Source: a virus. From it: a stretch of DNA of 28,533 nt. A program made the position numbers and the translations under genes. Below the pieces are notes generated by a model that ran no database searches, was not told the DNA's origin, and saw only the letters and a program-made list of their open reading frames with translations. Positions 1 through 9,442 of the stretch are shown one piece after another (the stretch's first letter is position 1; every line of letters begins with the position of its first letter). The stretch covers positions 1-28,533 of IMG/VR virus record IMGVR_UViG_3300030410_000020; one strand, 5' to 3'.

Positions 1-3000
1 TGCCTATCTTCTCTGCATATTTATCTAAAATAGCATTGATTGGATCTCCACTCTTATTCTTACCTTTATCAATAATTTCTACTGCCATTGATAGGATTCC
101 TTTTTGCTTTGCGTTTCCTTCTTTATTTAAAATATTGCCTGTTTGTTCGAGCCTTCCACTCTTATTTATTACTTTAGCAAAAGCGTTTTTATCAGATACT
201 AAACTTTGTTTCAATTTAGCAATTAGTTTAACTTTATTTATTGCATTACTTCCAAAATTAAAAGTATCTCCAAATAATCCTGTTTGTGCTGTATTATTTT
301 CAGTTAATCCAGAAGCACTCGCTTTTACCATATCAATAAATTCTTTAAGTTCGCTATTTGTTATACCGTTTTCTTTTTGGATATAATCATATATTGCATT
401 TTGGTTAGCTTCATTTAGTTTATTACCCTTAGGTAAAGCTTCACCTATTATAGAACCCTGGGTGTCATCTAGTGTTTTATTAACTATGTGCATCCATAAT
501 CTATCGTTTAATTGTGCTATATGGTAACCTTGCATTACACTTTTATCCGTATTAGAAAGACCTTTGGATTTAATAGTATCTAAGGAATAATTACCATCCC
601 TGAATACTTGTGCTATATCCTTTGGAGAACCTTGATTCTCTGAAATATTCTGTAAGGCTCCTATCTCTCTTGCCATTTTATCAGTTATGCCATCAGATTC
701 TTTTAAAATCTTAGCATCTATTCTACCCACTTTGTTTCTCTTAGCAAGTTCTAACCTATGATGTCCATTAACTACCCATAGTTTATTTGACTTGTCTTGC
801 CATAAAGTTACTGCATTTGATAATTGATTATCCCACTTATCAGTACCTTTTAATTTATTACTTGCCCCCGTTTTAGTATCTGTATTTTCTTTAAATTGGA
901 ATCTTGTTGGATCTGTATTAATTGAACCTACGCCAACTGATTTTACATTTGAAGAATTAACGATATTTTCTGCTTGTTTAATTTCTTCTTTGGTAGGTAG
1001 AACCTCTTTTACTGTTTTAATATCTGTAGGCTGTATTTGCTCTTTAGGTACATTCTCTGTAGGTTTAGGTTGCTCTAGTGTAGGTTTTATAGAAGTTGCC
1101 TGTATACCATTTATAGCCGGAGCAATAGGCTGATTTGGAGTAGGAGATACATTATTTGCCTTAATTATACTATCACCTTGTGTGGCTTGTATATCTGCAT
1201 TTTGAGGAACATTTAACGCTGTAGGAGTATTTACACCTTCTACGTTAGTTTGCTTCTCTGTGGCAATATTAGGCTCATTAGTTTGCCTTATAGCAAGCTC
1301 TGCATCAACTTGTTTAATTTGGTCTTTAGCGACTTCTTGTACTTGTGGTTTCAACTCGCTCATCATAGAATTTAGATTGTCTTTATGTGCAATTAGTTTT
1401 TCATTTGGTACTTGGTCCATAGGAACAACTATTGAATTACCATTTTGGCTAGTATCCATCATACCAGTAACAAATTGGCTTTTAGGTTGTTGAACTATAA
1501 CCTTTGGTTGATCTACTGTCTGTTGTGTTTCAGGTGTTTGCTGTGCATTTTGAATCCTTGCTACATCATTTCTATGACTTTTAGCCAATGCAGTCAATAT
1601 TGCTTTCATAGCAGGATCATCACTTGCTTGTGCTTCTTTATCGAATCCATCTGCTAAATCTAATTTAACCTGTAATTCTGGCGCAATTGTAACTGACTTC
1701 GGTGCCTTTGTTGGTACGATATTTTGCGAAGGAGTCTTTTCTACTGGTGGAATATTAACATCACTTGTAGGAGTTGTCGCCTTATCCTCTACGAAAACAG
1801 TTTTCTTATCATTATTAACCCATATTCCTGAACTTGGTTGAGTTTCCGTATAGCCTTTTTCGTCAAATTGACTTGGCTTTGTTTCGGTGTTTGTTAAAGG
1901 TTTAATTCCTATTTTGCCCTTTCCGTTTAATAAAACAATATCATAATCATTCGCATTGCCAGTATTTCTAACCCACTTATCGCCTTCATTCCCAAAAGGA
2001 GCATAACCAGCCCTACGCAATGTTTCTTGATAGTTACTTTTTAAGTCTGATGATAAATTTAAAGGTACAACTAAATCGTGAACATTTCTATTTTTTACAG
2101 TATTAACAGTTAATTTAACTGCGTCTATGCCATTATTAAACATATCTTGTACTTTTGGGGTGTTATTAGTGATGCCCTGTTTAACAAACCCTAATGCAGC
2201 GCCACTGCCTCCCCATATGTTACCACTTATATACCCTTCTTTAGCTGCGTTAGCCATTTGAGATAAGTCCCCACCTTGAAGCCCAGTTTGGAAGAAGTTT
2301 AAAAGCCCCATTTCTGTACCGACTTTCTGACCACTTGCAACTATTCTTGCAGGCATACTTTTACCCAAATATTTTTCAACTGCGTTATAAACAGGAGTCC
2401 CAGCTTTACTTAATACGTCTCCAACTTTACCAATCTTAGGGATAGGAATACCCATTTCAACAGCAAACTCTGCTGCTTGTGGTACAAACTCAATTCCTTT
2501 TCCAACAATATTTTTAATCCCTGAATCGTTAGCATGAGTATTTTCTATATTTTTTGCAGTGCTACTGTAATAATCACCAGCTTTATTTAGACTGTTAAAA
2601 ATAGGATCATTGCTTTTATCATACCATGGGTTTACTGTTTGGTTAATTTTTTGGGGAATAGTAAGTAACATCTTAGGTAAATCTGAATAAAATGCTTTAT
2701 CTGCCTTTGCTGCGCCTGCTGTTAAATAATCTGCTACAAATTTAAAAGGGTTATTCGAACTTTGCACAGGTGGATGACTACTTGGTGTATCAATAGTAGG
2801 TGCACTAATAGTCGGTGTTCTAACAGTATTAGTTGGTTTAATAATTGGAATCCATGAATCAACAAAAGGAGCCTTTGCGGGTGTATAGACTTTAGCTTTT
2901 GGTGGGCTAACTAAATTTGATAAATTATTATTAACCGGGAAATTTGAAGAATAATCTGGCGCACTTGTAGGCGCACTAGGTGCTGGCTGTTTATTCCAAG

Positions 3001-3085
3001 CCCCTATAAAAGGCTCTGATGGTGCTTTAAAAACTTTAGGTTGATTAGGTTGATTTGTTTTACCACTTAAACTTATCCAAGCCAT
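1..3085 (-). CDS. Giant virion/ejection polyvalent protein with ParB/Srx-like domain (partial)
   Basis: The minus strand is open from an ATG at 3085 (RBS AAAGGAGAG, 6 nt spacing) to the left edge, giving at least 1028 residues without the C-terminus. The first ~150 residues are Pro/Ser/Thr/Asn-rich; a Gly/Ala-rich, weakly amphipathic stretch and a long Gln/Pro/Thr-rich linker follow. Around residue 770 the motif WVVNGHHRLELAKR and the later ARE-GALQNISENQGSP block look like the ParB/sulfiredoxin-type domain of phage polyvalent proteins (DdrB-like). A TGLFGD motif lies about 160 residues further on. In podoviruses, large proteins encoded after the tail genes are usually packaged and ejected with the DNA, so a role inside the infected cell is inferred. 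The gene is 23 nt downstream of a probable ejection protein. The fold assignment is from motif recognition only. The protein could instead be a purely structural internal virion protein. Confidence 0.75.
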   Translation of the reverse strand, partial: MAWISLSGKTNQPNQPKVFKAPSEPFIGAWNKQPAPSAPTSAPDYSSNFPVNNNLSNLVSPPKAKVYTPAKAPFVDSWIPIIKPTNTVRTPTISAPTIDTPSSHPPVQSSNNPFKFVADYLTAGAAKADKAFYSDLPKMLLTIPQKINQTVNPWYDKSNDPIFNSLNKAGDYYSSTAKNIENTHANDSGIKNIVGKGIEFVPQAAEFAVEMGIPIPKIGKVGDVLSKAGTPVYNAVEKYLGKSMPARIVASGQKVGTEMGLLNFFQTGLQGGDLSQMANAAKEGYISGNIWGGSGAALGFVKQGITNNTPKVQDMFNNGIDAVKLTVNTVKNRNVHDLVVPLNLSSDLKSNYQETLRRAGYAPFGNEGDKWVRNTGNANDYDIVLLNGKGKIGIKPLTNTETKPSQFDEKGYTETQPSSGIWVNNDKKTVFVEDKATTPTSDVNIPPVEKTPSQNIVPTKAPKSVTIAPELQVKLDLADGFDKEAQASDDPAMKAILTALAKSHRNDVARIQNAQQTPETQQTVDQPKVIVQQPKSQFVTGMMDTSQNGNSIVVPMDQVPNEKLIAHKDNLNSMMSELKPQVQEVAKDQIKQVDAELAIRQTNEPNIATEKQTNVEGVNTPTALNVPQNADIQATQGDSIIKANNVSPTPNQPIAPAINGIQATSIKPTLEQPKPTENVPKEQIQPTDIKTVKEVLPTKEEIKQAENIVNSSNVKSVGVGSINTDPTRFQFKENTDTKTGASNKLKGTDKWDNQLSNAVTLWQDKSNKLWVVNGHHRLELAKRNKVGRIDAKILKESDGITDKMAREIGALQNISENQGSPKDIAQVFRDGNYSLDTIKSKGLSNTDKSVMQGYHIAQLNDRLWMHIVNKTLDDTQGSIIGEALPKGNKLNEANQNAIYDYIQKENGITNSELKEFIDMVKASASGLTENNTAQTGLFGDTFNFGSNAINKVKLIAKLKQSLVSDKNAFAKVINKSGRLEQTGNILNKEGNAKQKGILSMAVEIIDKGKNKSGDPINAILDKYAEKIG

Positions 3086-3108
3086 ATAAATCTCTCCTTT
3101 TGTTAGAA

Positions 3109-4290
3109 TTATCTACCATAAAATTGTTGTCCTGGGGTACGATAGAAAGGATCAACCCCCGAAGAACTAGAAGAACTCGAAGAACCTCCATTTGCCATAG
3201 CTGCATTAGTTAAAGCTCCTACAACTCCATCTGCCGTTAATCCGTGAGCGCTTTGGAAAGCCATTACAGCAGCTTTAGTTTGTGGCCCATATGAACCATC
3301 TACTGGAATACCTAAGAAACTTTGTACTTCGGAAACTTGGCTGCTACTTAAACCTCCAGAATTAATAGAAGGTGATTTTGCTTTAGCTTTTGATGATTTT
3401 ACGGCCGCTGCTTGTTGTGTTCTTGCTACTGATGCTCTTGCTGCTGCTGCCGCTGCATTGTTCGCTACTATTTGTTGTGCTTGATTTGCAGCGTATACCT
3501 TATCCCTATAAGCATTATCTACTGCTTGTTGCACTTGATTTGCAGTATATACTTTATCGTTATAAGCGTTTGTCGCTTTAGTATTATTTTCAGTGTCAAG
3601 GATTTGTTTATCTGTTTGAGCCCTTGCATAAGCATTATCGTTTAATTGTTGTGCAAGTGCTGAAATAGCCGAAGTTTGGTCGGTATTTAAAGTATTTATT
3701 TGATTATTTGTATTTGTTTTATTTGTTGCAATTTGGTTATCAACACCTGTTAAAGAATTAGTTCTAGCAGCATTGATACTCGCTAATTGTTTAGTATTAG
3801 CATCATCCATACCCGCAAGCCCACTTGTTAAAATTGTACTTCTTCCAAGTCCTCTGCCTGTTGTAACATTGTCATAGTTATTTTTATTAGATGAGTTTTG
3901 AGTATTTTGGCTTGTAACTTGATTATCAAAGGTTGTATTTATTCCCGATTTTTGATTATTGAGAATTGTATTGTTATTTAAAAGTAAAGCGTTTAAATCA
4001 GATCTTTTTTGATCATATACTGGGTTTGTAGTATTTTGGGCTTGCAGGTTATAATCGTAATTTTTCATAGCGTCATTTGTTGCGGTACTGTCTGCCCCCG
4101 CTAACCTTGTTGCTAAACCTGCATTAACGCTACCTGTTACAGCTGAACCTCCAATTACTAAATCCCCTTTTGCTGCTGTATACTGTCCTGGCTTAGCTCC
4201 TGCCATGTCTACATAATTATACCCATTTGCATTTTTAAGACTTGCCCGTGCATTTGCTAAATCTACTCCACTTGCATATATATTTGGCAT
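3109..4290 (-). CDS. Internal virion/ejection protein with C-terminal peptidoglycan-binding domain
   Basis: 393 residues, ATG with RBS GGAGG 7 nt upstream. Residues ~80-290 are rich in Asn, Gln, Thr and Ala with heptad-like repeats, suggesting long coiled coils. Two near-repeats, AYNDKVYTANQVQQ and AYRDKVYAANQAQQ, lie around 245-275. Residues ~315-365 match PG_binding_1: SSSQVSEVQSFLG, VDGSYGPQTKAAVMAFQSAHG, then TADGVVGALTNAAM. A poly-Ser run and a short Arg/Gln tail end the protein. No catalytic muralytic domain is visible, so it probably anchors to or senses the cell wall rather than cutting it. Its position between the tail genes and the giant polyvalent protein fits a virion ejection protein like P22 gp7/gp20/gp16, which is an inference from gene order. 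Confidence 0.75.
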   Translation of the reverse strand: MPNIYASGVDLANARASLKNANGYNYVDMAGAKPGQYTAAKGDLVIGGSAVTGSVNAGLATRLAGADSTATNDAMKNYDYNLQAQNTTNPVYDQKRSDLNALLLNNNTILNNQKSGINTTFDNQVTSQNTQNSSNKNNYDNVTTGRGLGRSTILTSGLAGMDDANTKQLASINAARTNSLTGVDNQIATNKTNTNNQINTLNTDQTSAISALAQQLNDNAYARAQTDKQILDTENNTKATNAYNDKVYTANQVQQAVDNAYRDKVYAANQAQQIVANNAAAAAARASVARTQQAAAVKSSKAKAKSPSINSGGLSSSQVSEVQSFLGIPVDGSYGPQTKAAVMAFQSAHGLTADGVVGALTNAAMANGGSSSSSSSSGVDPFYRTPGQQFYGR

Positions 4291-4310
4291 ATTTTGGCCT
4301 CCTAACTCTG

Positions 4311-4517
4311 TTATTTGTTAAGAACTGGCACCTCTTTTAAACTTTCTTCATATTGTTTTTTCTCTGTTTCTATTTGTTGGGGTATCTGTGAATTTACATT
4401 TAATAATAATTCATTGAACACCATTGACATAACCGTAAGAGGCATTCCACTCTCATTTATAATTTGAATAAGTTTTTGTTTTGTTTCTATTAATTTTAAA
4501 TTAAACGGTTTTTCCAT
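4311..4517 (-). CDS. Small hypothetical protein in the ejection cluster
   Basis: 68 residues from the ATG at 4517, which sits 8 nt from the RBS AGAGGG. An upstream ATG at 4523 would sit almost on top of that RBS, so I prefer the inner start. The product is predicted mostly helical: an N-terminal amphipathic segment with TKQKLIQIINESG, a hydrophobic LTVMSMVFNELLLNV segment, and a charged Gln/Glu/Lys-rich C-terminus. It lies 20 nt before the PG-binding ejection protein and just after a bidirectional terminator. Similar short helical proteins near portal or ejection genes in clostridial phages are uncharacterised. I do not recognise a family. Confidence 0.6.
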   Translation of the reverse strand: MEKPFNLKLIETKQKLIQIINESGMPLTVMSMVFNELLLNVNSQIPQQIETEKKQYEESLKEVPVLNK

Positions 4518-4544
4518 AATCATCCCTCTTTCTATTTTTTTGCA

Positions 4545-4575
4545 TTAAAAAAGACACCGTTTAAGATGTCTTTTT
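4545..4575 (-). terminator. Hairpin terminator after the metallopeptidase gene
   Basis: Read on the minus strand, AAAGACAT and GTGTCTTT form an 8-bp stem (one T:G pair) with an 8-nt loop, followed by a T-rich tail. The arms are flanked by A and T runs, so it could work in both directions. It separates the secreted peptidase gene from the ejection genes. Confidence 0.7.
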
Positions 4576-4587
4576 GTATATTATATT

Positions 4588-5400
4588 TTAATTTTTGCTA
4601 CTAAGTATTGCACTCATTTCAATGCTTCTATTTGGAAATTGCTTTACAAAGTTTTCTTTGGAGCATAAATATAAAGAAACTGAATCTGCAAAATCCTCAA
4701 CATTACTTTTTGAACTTTGAGAATATGAAGAACAGTATTTGCCATAATCTGTTGATAATAATTTACTACCATTTTTAAACTCTAAATCTTTTGCCATAAT
4801 ATTATCCCATTCTTTGCTATTAGATAGTCTATCAGTTTGAGTTGATAAAGTTACATCTAAGTTGTGTCCTGCTTCGTGTGCCAAAGTTGGAAGTAATGAA
4901 CTATTATTTAGGTCTTTACTTACTTGATCGTTAGCATAGAAATAAATTTGATTATTGCCTCCAGAAGCATAACTTGTAAAGTTTTTAATTTTATAGCCTT
5001 TATCCCAATATGAATTGTATATATTTTTATAATCTAATAATTGTATTTCAGTTATATTTTTAGTTAACATTTTAGGCAATTTTTTAAATTCATTTGCCAC
5101 TTGAACGCAATTAAACTGTTGTTTGCCTAAACCAATGTCTAAAGGTGTAGTCACCTTAAACCCTTCTTTAAATTCCATTATATGAGCATCTCTTTTAACA
5201 CCGAAAACAAAATTATAATTCGGCATATCGTAACCAAACATTCCAAATTTATCCATAGATATAGCTTTAAGATCCATATACTTAAATATTGAATTAACTT
5301 CTGATTTATTATAAGTTTCTGCCTTAGTTACATCACCTATAAGACTTACAGATAAGACTAATACGCACAAACATAAACTAACCTTTTTAAAATACAACAT
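4588..5400 (-). CDS. Secreted HExxH zinc metallopeptidase (ATLF/PPEP-like)
   Basis: 270 residues, ATG with RBS GAAGGG. Residues 1-28 are a clear Sec signal peptide: basic MLYFKK, hydrophobic VSLCLCVLVLSVSL, then a likely cut near KAET. The zinc site is HEAGH at 175-179 in TLAHEAGHNLD. A second acidic site, NVEDFADS (E235), with tyrosines at 222/226, resembles the third zinc ligand and the transition-state Tyr of the anthrax lethal factor/Pro-Pro endopeptidase group. The H-to-E spacing (about 60) is larger than the ~43 I recall for PPEP-1, so the subfamily is uncertain. It has no tail-protein features, ends in its own terminator and sits among tail genes, so it looks like a moron: a cargo gene that changes the host surface or secretome. 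A role in entry or lysis is possible but less likely with a signal peptide. Confidence 0.75.
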   Translation of the reverse strand: MLYFKKVSLCLCVLVLSVSLIGDVTKAETYNKSEVNSIFKYMDLKAISMDKFGMFGYDMPNYNFVFGVKRDAHIMEFKEGFKVTTPLDIGLGKQQFNCVQVANEFKKLPKMLTKNITEIQLLDYKNIYNSYWDKGYKIKNFTSYASGGNNQIYFYANDQVSKDLNNSSLLPTLAHEAGHNLDVTLSTQTDRLSNSKEWDNIMAKDLEFKNGSKLLSTDYGKYCSSYSQSSKSNVEDFADSVSLYLCSKENFVKQFPNRSIEMSAILSSKN

Positions 5401-5512
5401 AATATCCCTTCTTTACATAATCATACTACTACACAATTAAGTAAAATGGAAGTTTTATTTAATTATAGATATTGTTGGGTATTTGCTAGTTTATATTTGG
5501 GCGGGAAAATAA

Positions 5513-5887
5513 TTAAACCAATAATCTTAATTGTTCTCTTAAATCTCTCTTTTGCTTTAATCTGCCTTGCCAAATTTGAGGAAGTTTTGTTTCATCTACA
5601 TTCAGTACAGTCCATGTATCTTCTTGAAATCTGCTTAGCACTAAGTCTAAAATCGAAAGTTGATTTTTAATATCTGATATTTGAAGTTCTTTATCCGTTA
5701 TGTCAACTATATAAAAATTATCGCTTACGGCATCATAAGTATTATAAATATCTATTGAATCGTCATTTATTGTTTTAACTATACATCCTGTTGGTATAAT
5801 ATAATCTGGTGGAAGTTCTCTATCATCTACCCATCCTATTATTGAGTTTATATTGCCACCACCGTCTATAAAAACATATCTTTTCAC
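5513..5887 (-). CDS. XkdW-like tail-associated protein
   Basis: 124 residues, GTG start with RBS GGAGG 7 nt upstream. The N-terminal half begins KRYVFIDGGGNINSIIGW and is predicted beta-rich. The C-terminal half (ISDIKNQLSILDLVLSRFQ ... QGRLKQKRDLREQL) is helical and resembles the XkdW/DUF2977-type small proteins encoded just after tail fibre genes in Gram-positive phages. It follows the fibre gene with a 12-nt gap, so a tail-fibre accessory or assembly role is likely. The family assignment rests on gene order and general appearance. Confidence 0.65.
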   Translation of the reverse strand: MKRYVFIDGGGNINSIIGWVDDRELPPDYIIPTGCIVKTINDDSIDIYNTYDAVSDNFYIVDITDKELQISDIKNQLSILDLVLSRFQEDTWTVLNVDETKLPQIWQGRLKQKRDLREQLRLLV

Positions 5888-5899
5888 TTTTGAACCTCC

Positions 5900-7357
5900 T
5901 TAATAGAAAGAAATTGTTCCAGTCCAAGTATTGTTTCCCGCACTAGAATTATAAAACGTCATTGTGTTTGCATCATCATCTCGATAGGTTATACCCAAAT
6001 TGCCAACAGTTCCACTAAATTTCACAATTGGTTTATACCCCAAATTATGATTTACTTGTACGCTACTATTTGCGGGAATTGTAGGGCTCCATGTTGTCAT
6101 TGGTTGCTTGCCTAAACCGTAAAACCCTCTTTCAGACATATATGTTTTGAAAGTCCCAGTAGAACCCCATAGATATAACCCTGCATCATTAGAATTACCA
6201 TCGTAGCTGCCAGATAAAAATGCTCTAAATGTCTGCCGACTATCAGACAACATTATTTCGCCTGCTCCTGTGCTTCTAGATGTAGTTATATCCACTGTCT
6301 TTTTGCTATAACTATCATTAAAAATTTGTATTGTGCCTCCAGAATAATTAGCATCAGACATATGTCCAATGTTAATATTACGGTCACCATTCTCATTGTA
6401 AAAAAAAAGTACCCCACCATACGTGCTAGTCGTAAATTCTGCTAAAACCTTTGTGCCACTCATTTGTCTAATAGTTGCACCATCTACAGTTCCACCGTTT
6501 ATAGCATTACCACTTATAGTACCTTTTGTAACATTTAACCCTGTATTATCCAAAGTAGCAACTGTAACTCCACTTGCATCTTTTACTGTTATACTACCAT
6601 TGACTGCGCCACCTACCGTCATTGTTCCAGCATTAACTGAATTACCTGTAATTGTAGGACTTTCTATTGTTGTTGAAGTAATTTTAGTTGATGTAATATA
6701 AGAAGGTAAAATATCTTCTGGAGCTGGGATATAACTTGTAGCTATTGAGCCTGCCTCTAATTTTAATTCCGAAACAGTAATATTTTGATTTGTATAAAAA
6801 CATAAATTTGCTTGACTGCCTCTTGTAAATGAAACTTTTTGAGAATAATAAGCATTAGTTCCTACTGGTAATGTTGGGACTAATTCGTAAACCCCGTCAT
6901 AAACACCGTTAGAATCTCCTAGGCTAATTCCAATACCATCTGCCACCGTTATAGTATATTTAAAACTAATAACGTAATCTCCCGTTTTCATTTGATTTGA
7001 TAATTTCCAACTTGAAGTTACCCAACCAGTACCAGCTTTTGTTACTGGCGTGCCTGTATTTAAAATTAGATTTCTTCCAACTATTCCTAGTTTGATGTCA
7101 GGGCTTAAATTCCCCCAACTGATAACTGCATTAGGACCCATAGCTATATTAGTGCCTACTATAAGTTCATCAGTCTTAATATTCTTTGCCGTAACTGTGT
7201 TATAAGCTATTTTGTCGCCTGTTACTGCCCCATCTAATATATCTCCTGTGTCGATATTCCCAAAGACTTTAAGCCAAATATATGAGAAGTTATCATTTAA
7301 GTTTTTTATTGTCATTGGAGAAGTTAAATCTCTAATTATCTGTCTTAAAAATCCCAA
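5900..7357 (-). CDS. Tail fibre / minor tail protein
   Basis: 485 residues. It starts at a TTG at 7357, 9 nt from AAGGTGG and 2 nt after the tail-hub stop; a downstream ATG at codon 15 (MTIKNLNDNF) is the alternative. An N-terminal segment with LTSPMTIKNLNDNFSYIWLK resembles fibre attachment regions. Then DGAVTGDKIAYNTVTAKNI and repeated TxGNxxNxGT motifs suggest a beta-repeat shaft. A jelly-roll-like carbohydrate-binding module is plausible at ~95-215 (NLILNTGTPVTKAGTGWVTS ... LKLEAGSIATSYIPAPED). The C-terminus (NSSVQVNHNLGYKPIVKFSG) looks like a small beta domain for host contact. Its role as a fibre is inferred from repeats and location. Confidence 0.75.
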   Translation of the reverse strand: MGFLRQIIRDLTSPMTIKNLNDNFSYIWLKVFGNIDTGDILDGAVTGDKIAYNTVTAKNIKTDELIVGTNIAMGPNAVISWGNLSPDIKLGIVGRNLILNTGTPVTKAGTGWVTSSWKLSNQMKTGDYVISFKYTITVADGIGISLGDSNGVYDGVYELVPTLPVGTNAYYSQKVSFTRGSQANLCFYTNQNITVSELKLEAGSIATSYIPAPEDILPSYITSTKITSTTIESPTITGNSVNAGTMTVGGAVNGSITVKDASGVTVATLDNTGLNVTKGTISGNAINGGTVDGATIRQMSGTKVLAEFTTSTYGGVLFFYNENGDRNINIGHMSDANYSGGTIQIFNDSYSKKTVDITTSRSTGAGEIMLSDSRQTFRAFLSGSYDGNSNDAGLYLWGSTGTFKTYMSERGFYGLGKQPMTTWSPTIPANSSVQVNHNLGYKPIVKFSGTVGNLGITYRDDDANTMTFYNSSAGNNTWTGTISFY

Positions 7358-7359
7358 TT

Positions 7360-8763
7360 CTAATCGCCACCTTCTATATCAATTTGAGGCTCTTTAAGAA
7401 CAAATTTACTCCCGTTTAGATTCTCAAACTTATAACTAAATTTAACACCTTTGTTTTTTAACTTAACATGATACATTTTTTCATTAGAAGTTAGCAAAAT
7501 AGTTCTTTCGCTAATTCTTGAACCATTATCACAACTAACCTTTATTGAACCGTTCCCACTTGCTACAAAATGAACTAATTTATTTATTTTCTTCTGTTTA
7601 AATTGCATACCAAAATTCATATCCCCACTAAGCCAATAAGAATCTAATTGAACACCGTTCCAATTACTACCCACGTTATATTCGCATAGATTATTATTTC
7701 CATCAGCATAGATTAACTTATCGTCAATCTTTAAGAAGTCTGATACTACAATTCCTCTTTTAATCATGTAATTCTTTAAAACAAAATCAAATTCAACTAT
7801 TAAATTATTAACTGTGCTTGAACCTTCTGGAACTGCTAAAATATATTTATTCTTATACACTTCTGCAACCGCATTTTTCATATAATTTTGGTTAACATTT
7901 GAGAATACATTTTTAACCTTTTCTTTTATATCAATTGGTGAAACTGCATCATATAAATACATTCCTTCATTTGTCGCCCAAAATGCTATGTTGTTAACAG
8001 ATTTAATTGTTTTATCAATTATTTTTCCATTTACTGTATTAAATATTTGCTCTAAGTCGTAGTTACCAGGATAAGTTCCAAATATCTTGAAAACATTTTT
8101 AGTCTTAAATATTAGGACATCATTAAAGAGCGTTTTAAGCCCTATTATAGAGCCTCCATCCCATGTAGGTATTATTATCTCTCCACCATGTTGATTAGCT
8201 TGTATAGCATCTGTAGGCACTGTCCAATCATCAGGCTCAAAAGGAGTTCCAAAGTATAAAGTGTTTTTTGCTCCCCCCGAAATCCATAGCCTCTCTTTAT
8301 GAAGTTCTATAAATTTACCTTTTGGGGAAACATTCAATGCCCCTGCTACACTCGCCGCACCGTTATTTTTTAAATCTCTTATTGTTGTGCCATCATAAAC
8401 CTTCACATTTTCTATTCCATTTGTGAAAATAATTAAATCTATTGAGGCTTCTTGGTAATTAACATAATCGAATGAATCGCTTGTAAGACCAATTAGAATA
8501 GAAACCCATACGTTATTAACAAGTTTATATATTGATCCGTTACTTGCTGCCAAAATATCCACTATATCGCCATGATAAAAAGCCATAAGTGAACCTATTT
8601 TAGTTGAGAGCGTTGCTGTAGAATATAACGTGCTACCGTTACAACTTCTTAATAAACCATCTGATATATCGCAATTTTGAGCATCGTAAGCCTCGTCTAA
8701 AGTTATTAACTGTTTATCTGTCGCTTGGTTAATTCCTTTTAGGAATGTTTTTATCTCTGGCAT
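7360..8763 (-). CDS. P22 gp10-like tail hub / stabilisation protein
   Basis: 467 residues from the ATG at 8763, which shares its A with the TAA stop of the adaptor gene (TAATG coupling). A TTG 9 nt upstream would extend the frame but lacks support. The repeated pattern of hydrophobic beta-strands with D/N-G turns (ADGNNNLCEYNVG, ATNEGMYLYDAV, ERLWISGGAKNTLYFGT, KTKNVFKIFG) is that of a beta-propeller-type podovirus tail hub such as P22 gp10. The order adaptor then hub matches P22 gp4-gp10. It should form the hub that closes the portal and carries the spikes. Assignment is from pattern and gene order, not from a profile search. Confidence 0.7.
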   Translation of the reverse strand: MPEIKTFLKGINQATDKQLITLDEAYDAQNCDISDGLLRSCNGSTLYSTATLSTKIGSLMAFYHGDIVDILAASNGSIYKLVNNVWVSILIGLTSDSFDYVNYQEASIDLIIFTNGIENVKVYDGTTIRDLKNNGAASVAGALNVSPKGKFIELHKERLWISGGAKNTLYFGTPFEPDDWTVPTDAIQANQHGGEIIIPTWDGGSIIGLKTLFNDVLIFKTKNVFKIFGTYPGNYDLEQIFNTVNGKIIDKTIKSVNNIAFWATNEGMYLYDAVSPIDIKEKVKNVFSNVNQNYMKNAVAEVYKNKYILAVPEGSSTVNNLIVEFDFVLKNYMIKRGIVVSDFLKIDDKLIYADGNNNLCEYNVGSNWNGVQLDSYWLSGDMNFGMQFKQKKINKLVHFVASGNGSIKVSCDNGSRISERTILLTSNEKMYHVKLKNKGVKFSYKFENLNGSKFVLKEPQIDIEGGD

Positions 8764-9341
8764 TATAGCCAACCTGTTAAGTCAGTAATAGTAGTAAATG
8801 TCTTATCCTTTATTTGCCTTATCATTGAAAGTTTAGATTGATACATTTGAAGTAAAACGGCAGATACCTTCTTATTATCTGGAAGTGCCAAATAAGCTCC
8901 TACATAATAAGGAACTAATGGTTGAACATCTACATCTATTTCTAAAGGAGTTGTATTTACTGTGGTACTTGTTACCTCTGTAGGGTATTTTATATAAAAG
9001 ATTGTAAATTGACCTGAATAATTTTTGGGAAGAAATAAAGTATCATTTGTTAAAATATAGTCTAAGAACTTAACGTTATTAAATAATATATATTTTAATT
9101 CCTTAAATTCATAATCAGAAATATCATAGGGATTATAACCATCTACATCAACGCCAGATTGCATTAAAATAAAATTTGCTTTTATAAATCTTCTATTCGA
9201 TATTTCCATCTGACAAGCATTTATTAACCCTGGACATTTTAAAGTATAATCGGAAATATCAATAGGTAAAACTGGTACTCCATCGATTGAAAAATCATCC
9301 AAAAGTTGTAAAGAATTATCTATAACATTTTTTATCGTCAT
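8763..9341 (-). CDS. Head-to-tail adaptor (gp4-like position)
   Basis: 192 residues. The ATG at 9341 has RBS AAAGGAGG with 7 nt spacing; an upstream in-frame extension to 9374 overlaps that RBS and is rejected. The sequence pairs a helical N-terminus (TIKNVIDNSLQLLDDFSIDG) with NACQMEISNRRFIKANFILM, a beta insertion (LFLPKNYSGQFTIFYIKYP), and a terminal helical hairpin (YYVGAYLALPDNKKVSAVLL). This is the general layout of podovirus portal-binding adaptors. It is translationally coupled to the tail hub. The function is inferred from size, layout and position. Confidence 0.6.
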   Translation of the reverse strand: MTIKNVIDNSLQLLDDFSIDGVPVLPIDISDYTLKCPGLINACQMEISNRRFIKANFILMQSGVDVDGYNPYDISDYEFKELKYILFNNVKFLDYILTNDTLFLPKNYSGQFTIFYIKYPTEVTSTTVNTTPLEIDVDVQPLVPYYVGAYLALPDNKKVSAVLLQMYQSKLSMIRQIKDKTFTTITDLTGWL

Positions 9342-9360
9342 GTTAAAGCCTCCTTTTAAA

Positions 9361-9389
9361 AATAGAAAAGACACCTTTGCAAGTGCCTT
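9361..9389 (-). terminator. Terminator between tailspike and adaptor genes
   Basis: On the minus strand AGGCACTT and AGGTGTCT pair around a GCAA tetraloop, followed by TTTCTATTTTT. The same arms recur at 16293-16320, so this phage reuses a related hairpin. Confidence 0.7.
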
Positions 9390-9442
9390 ATATTTATATA
9401 TTTAGTTATTACGATTGTTGCGCATTAGAATCCTATTGTGAA

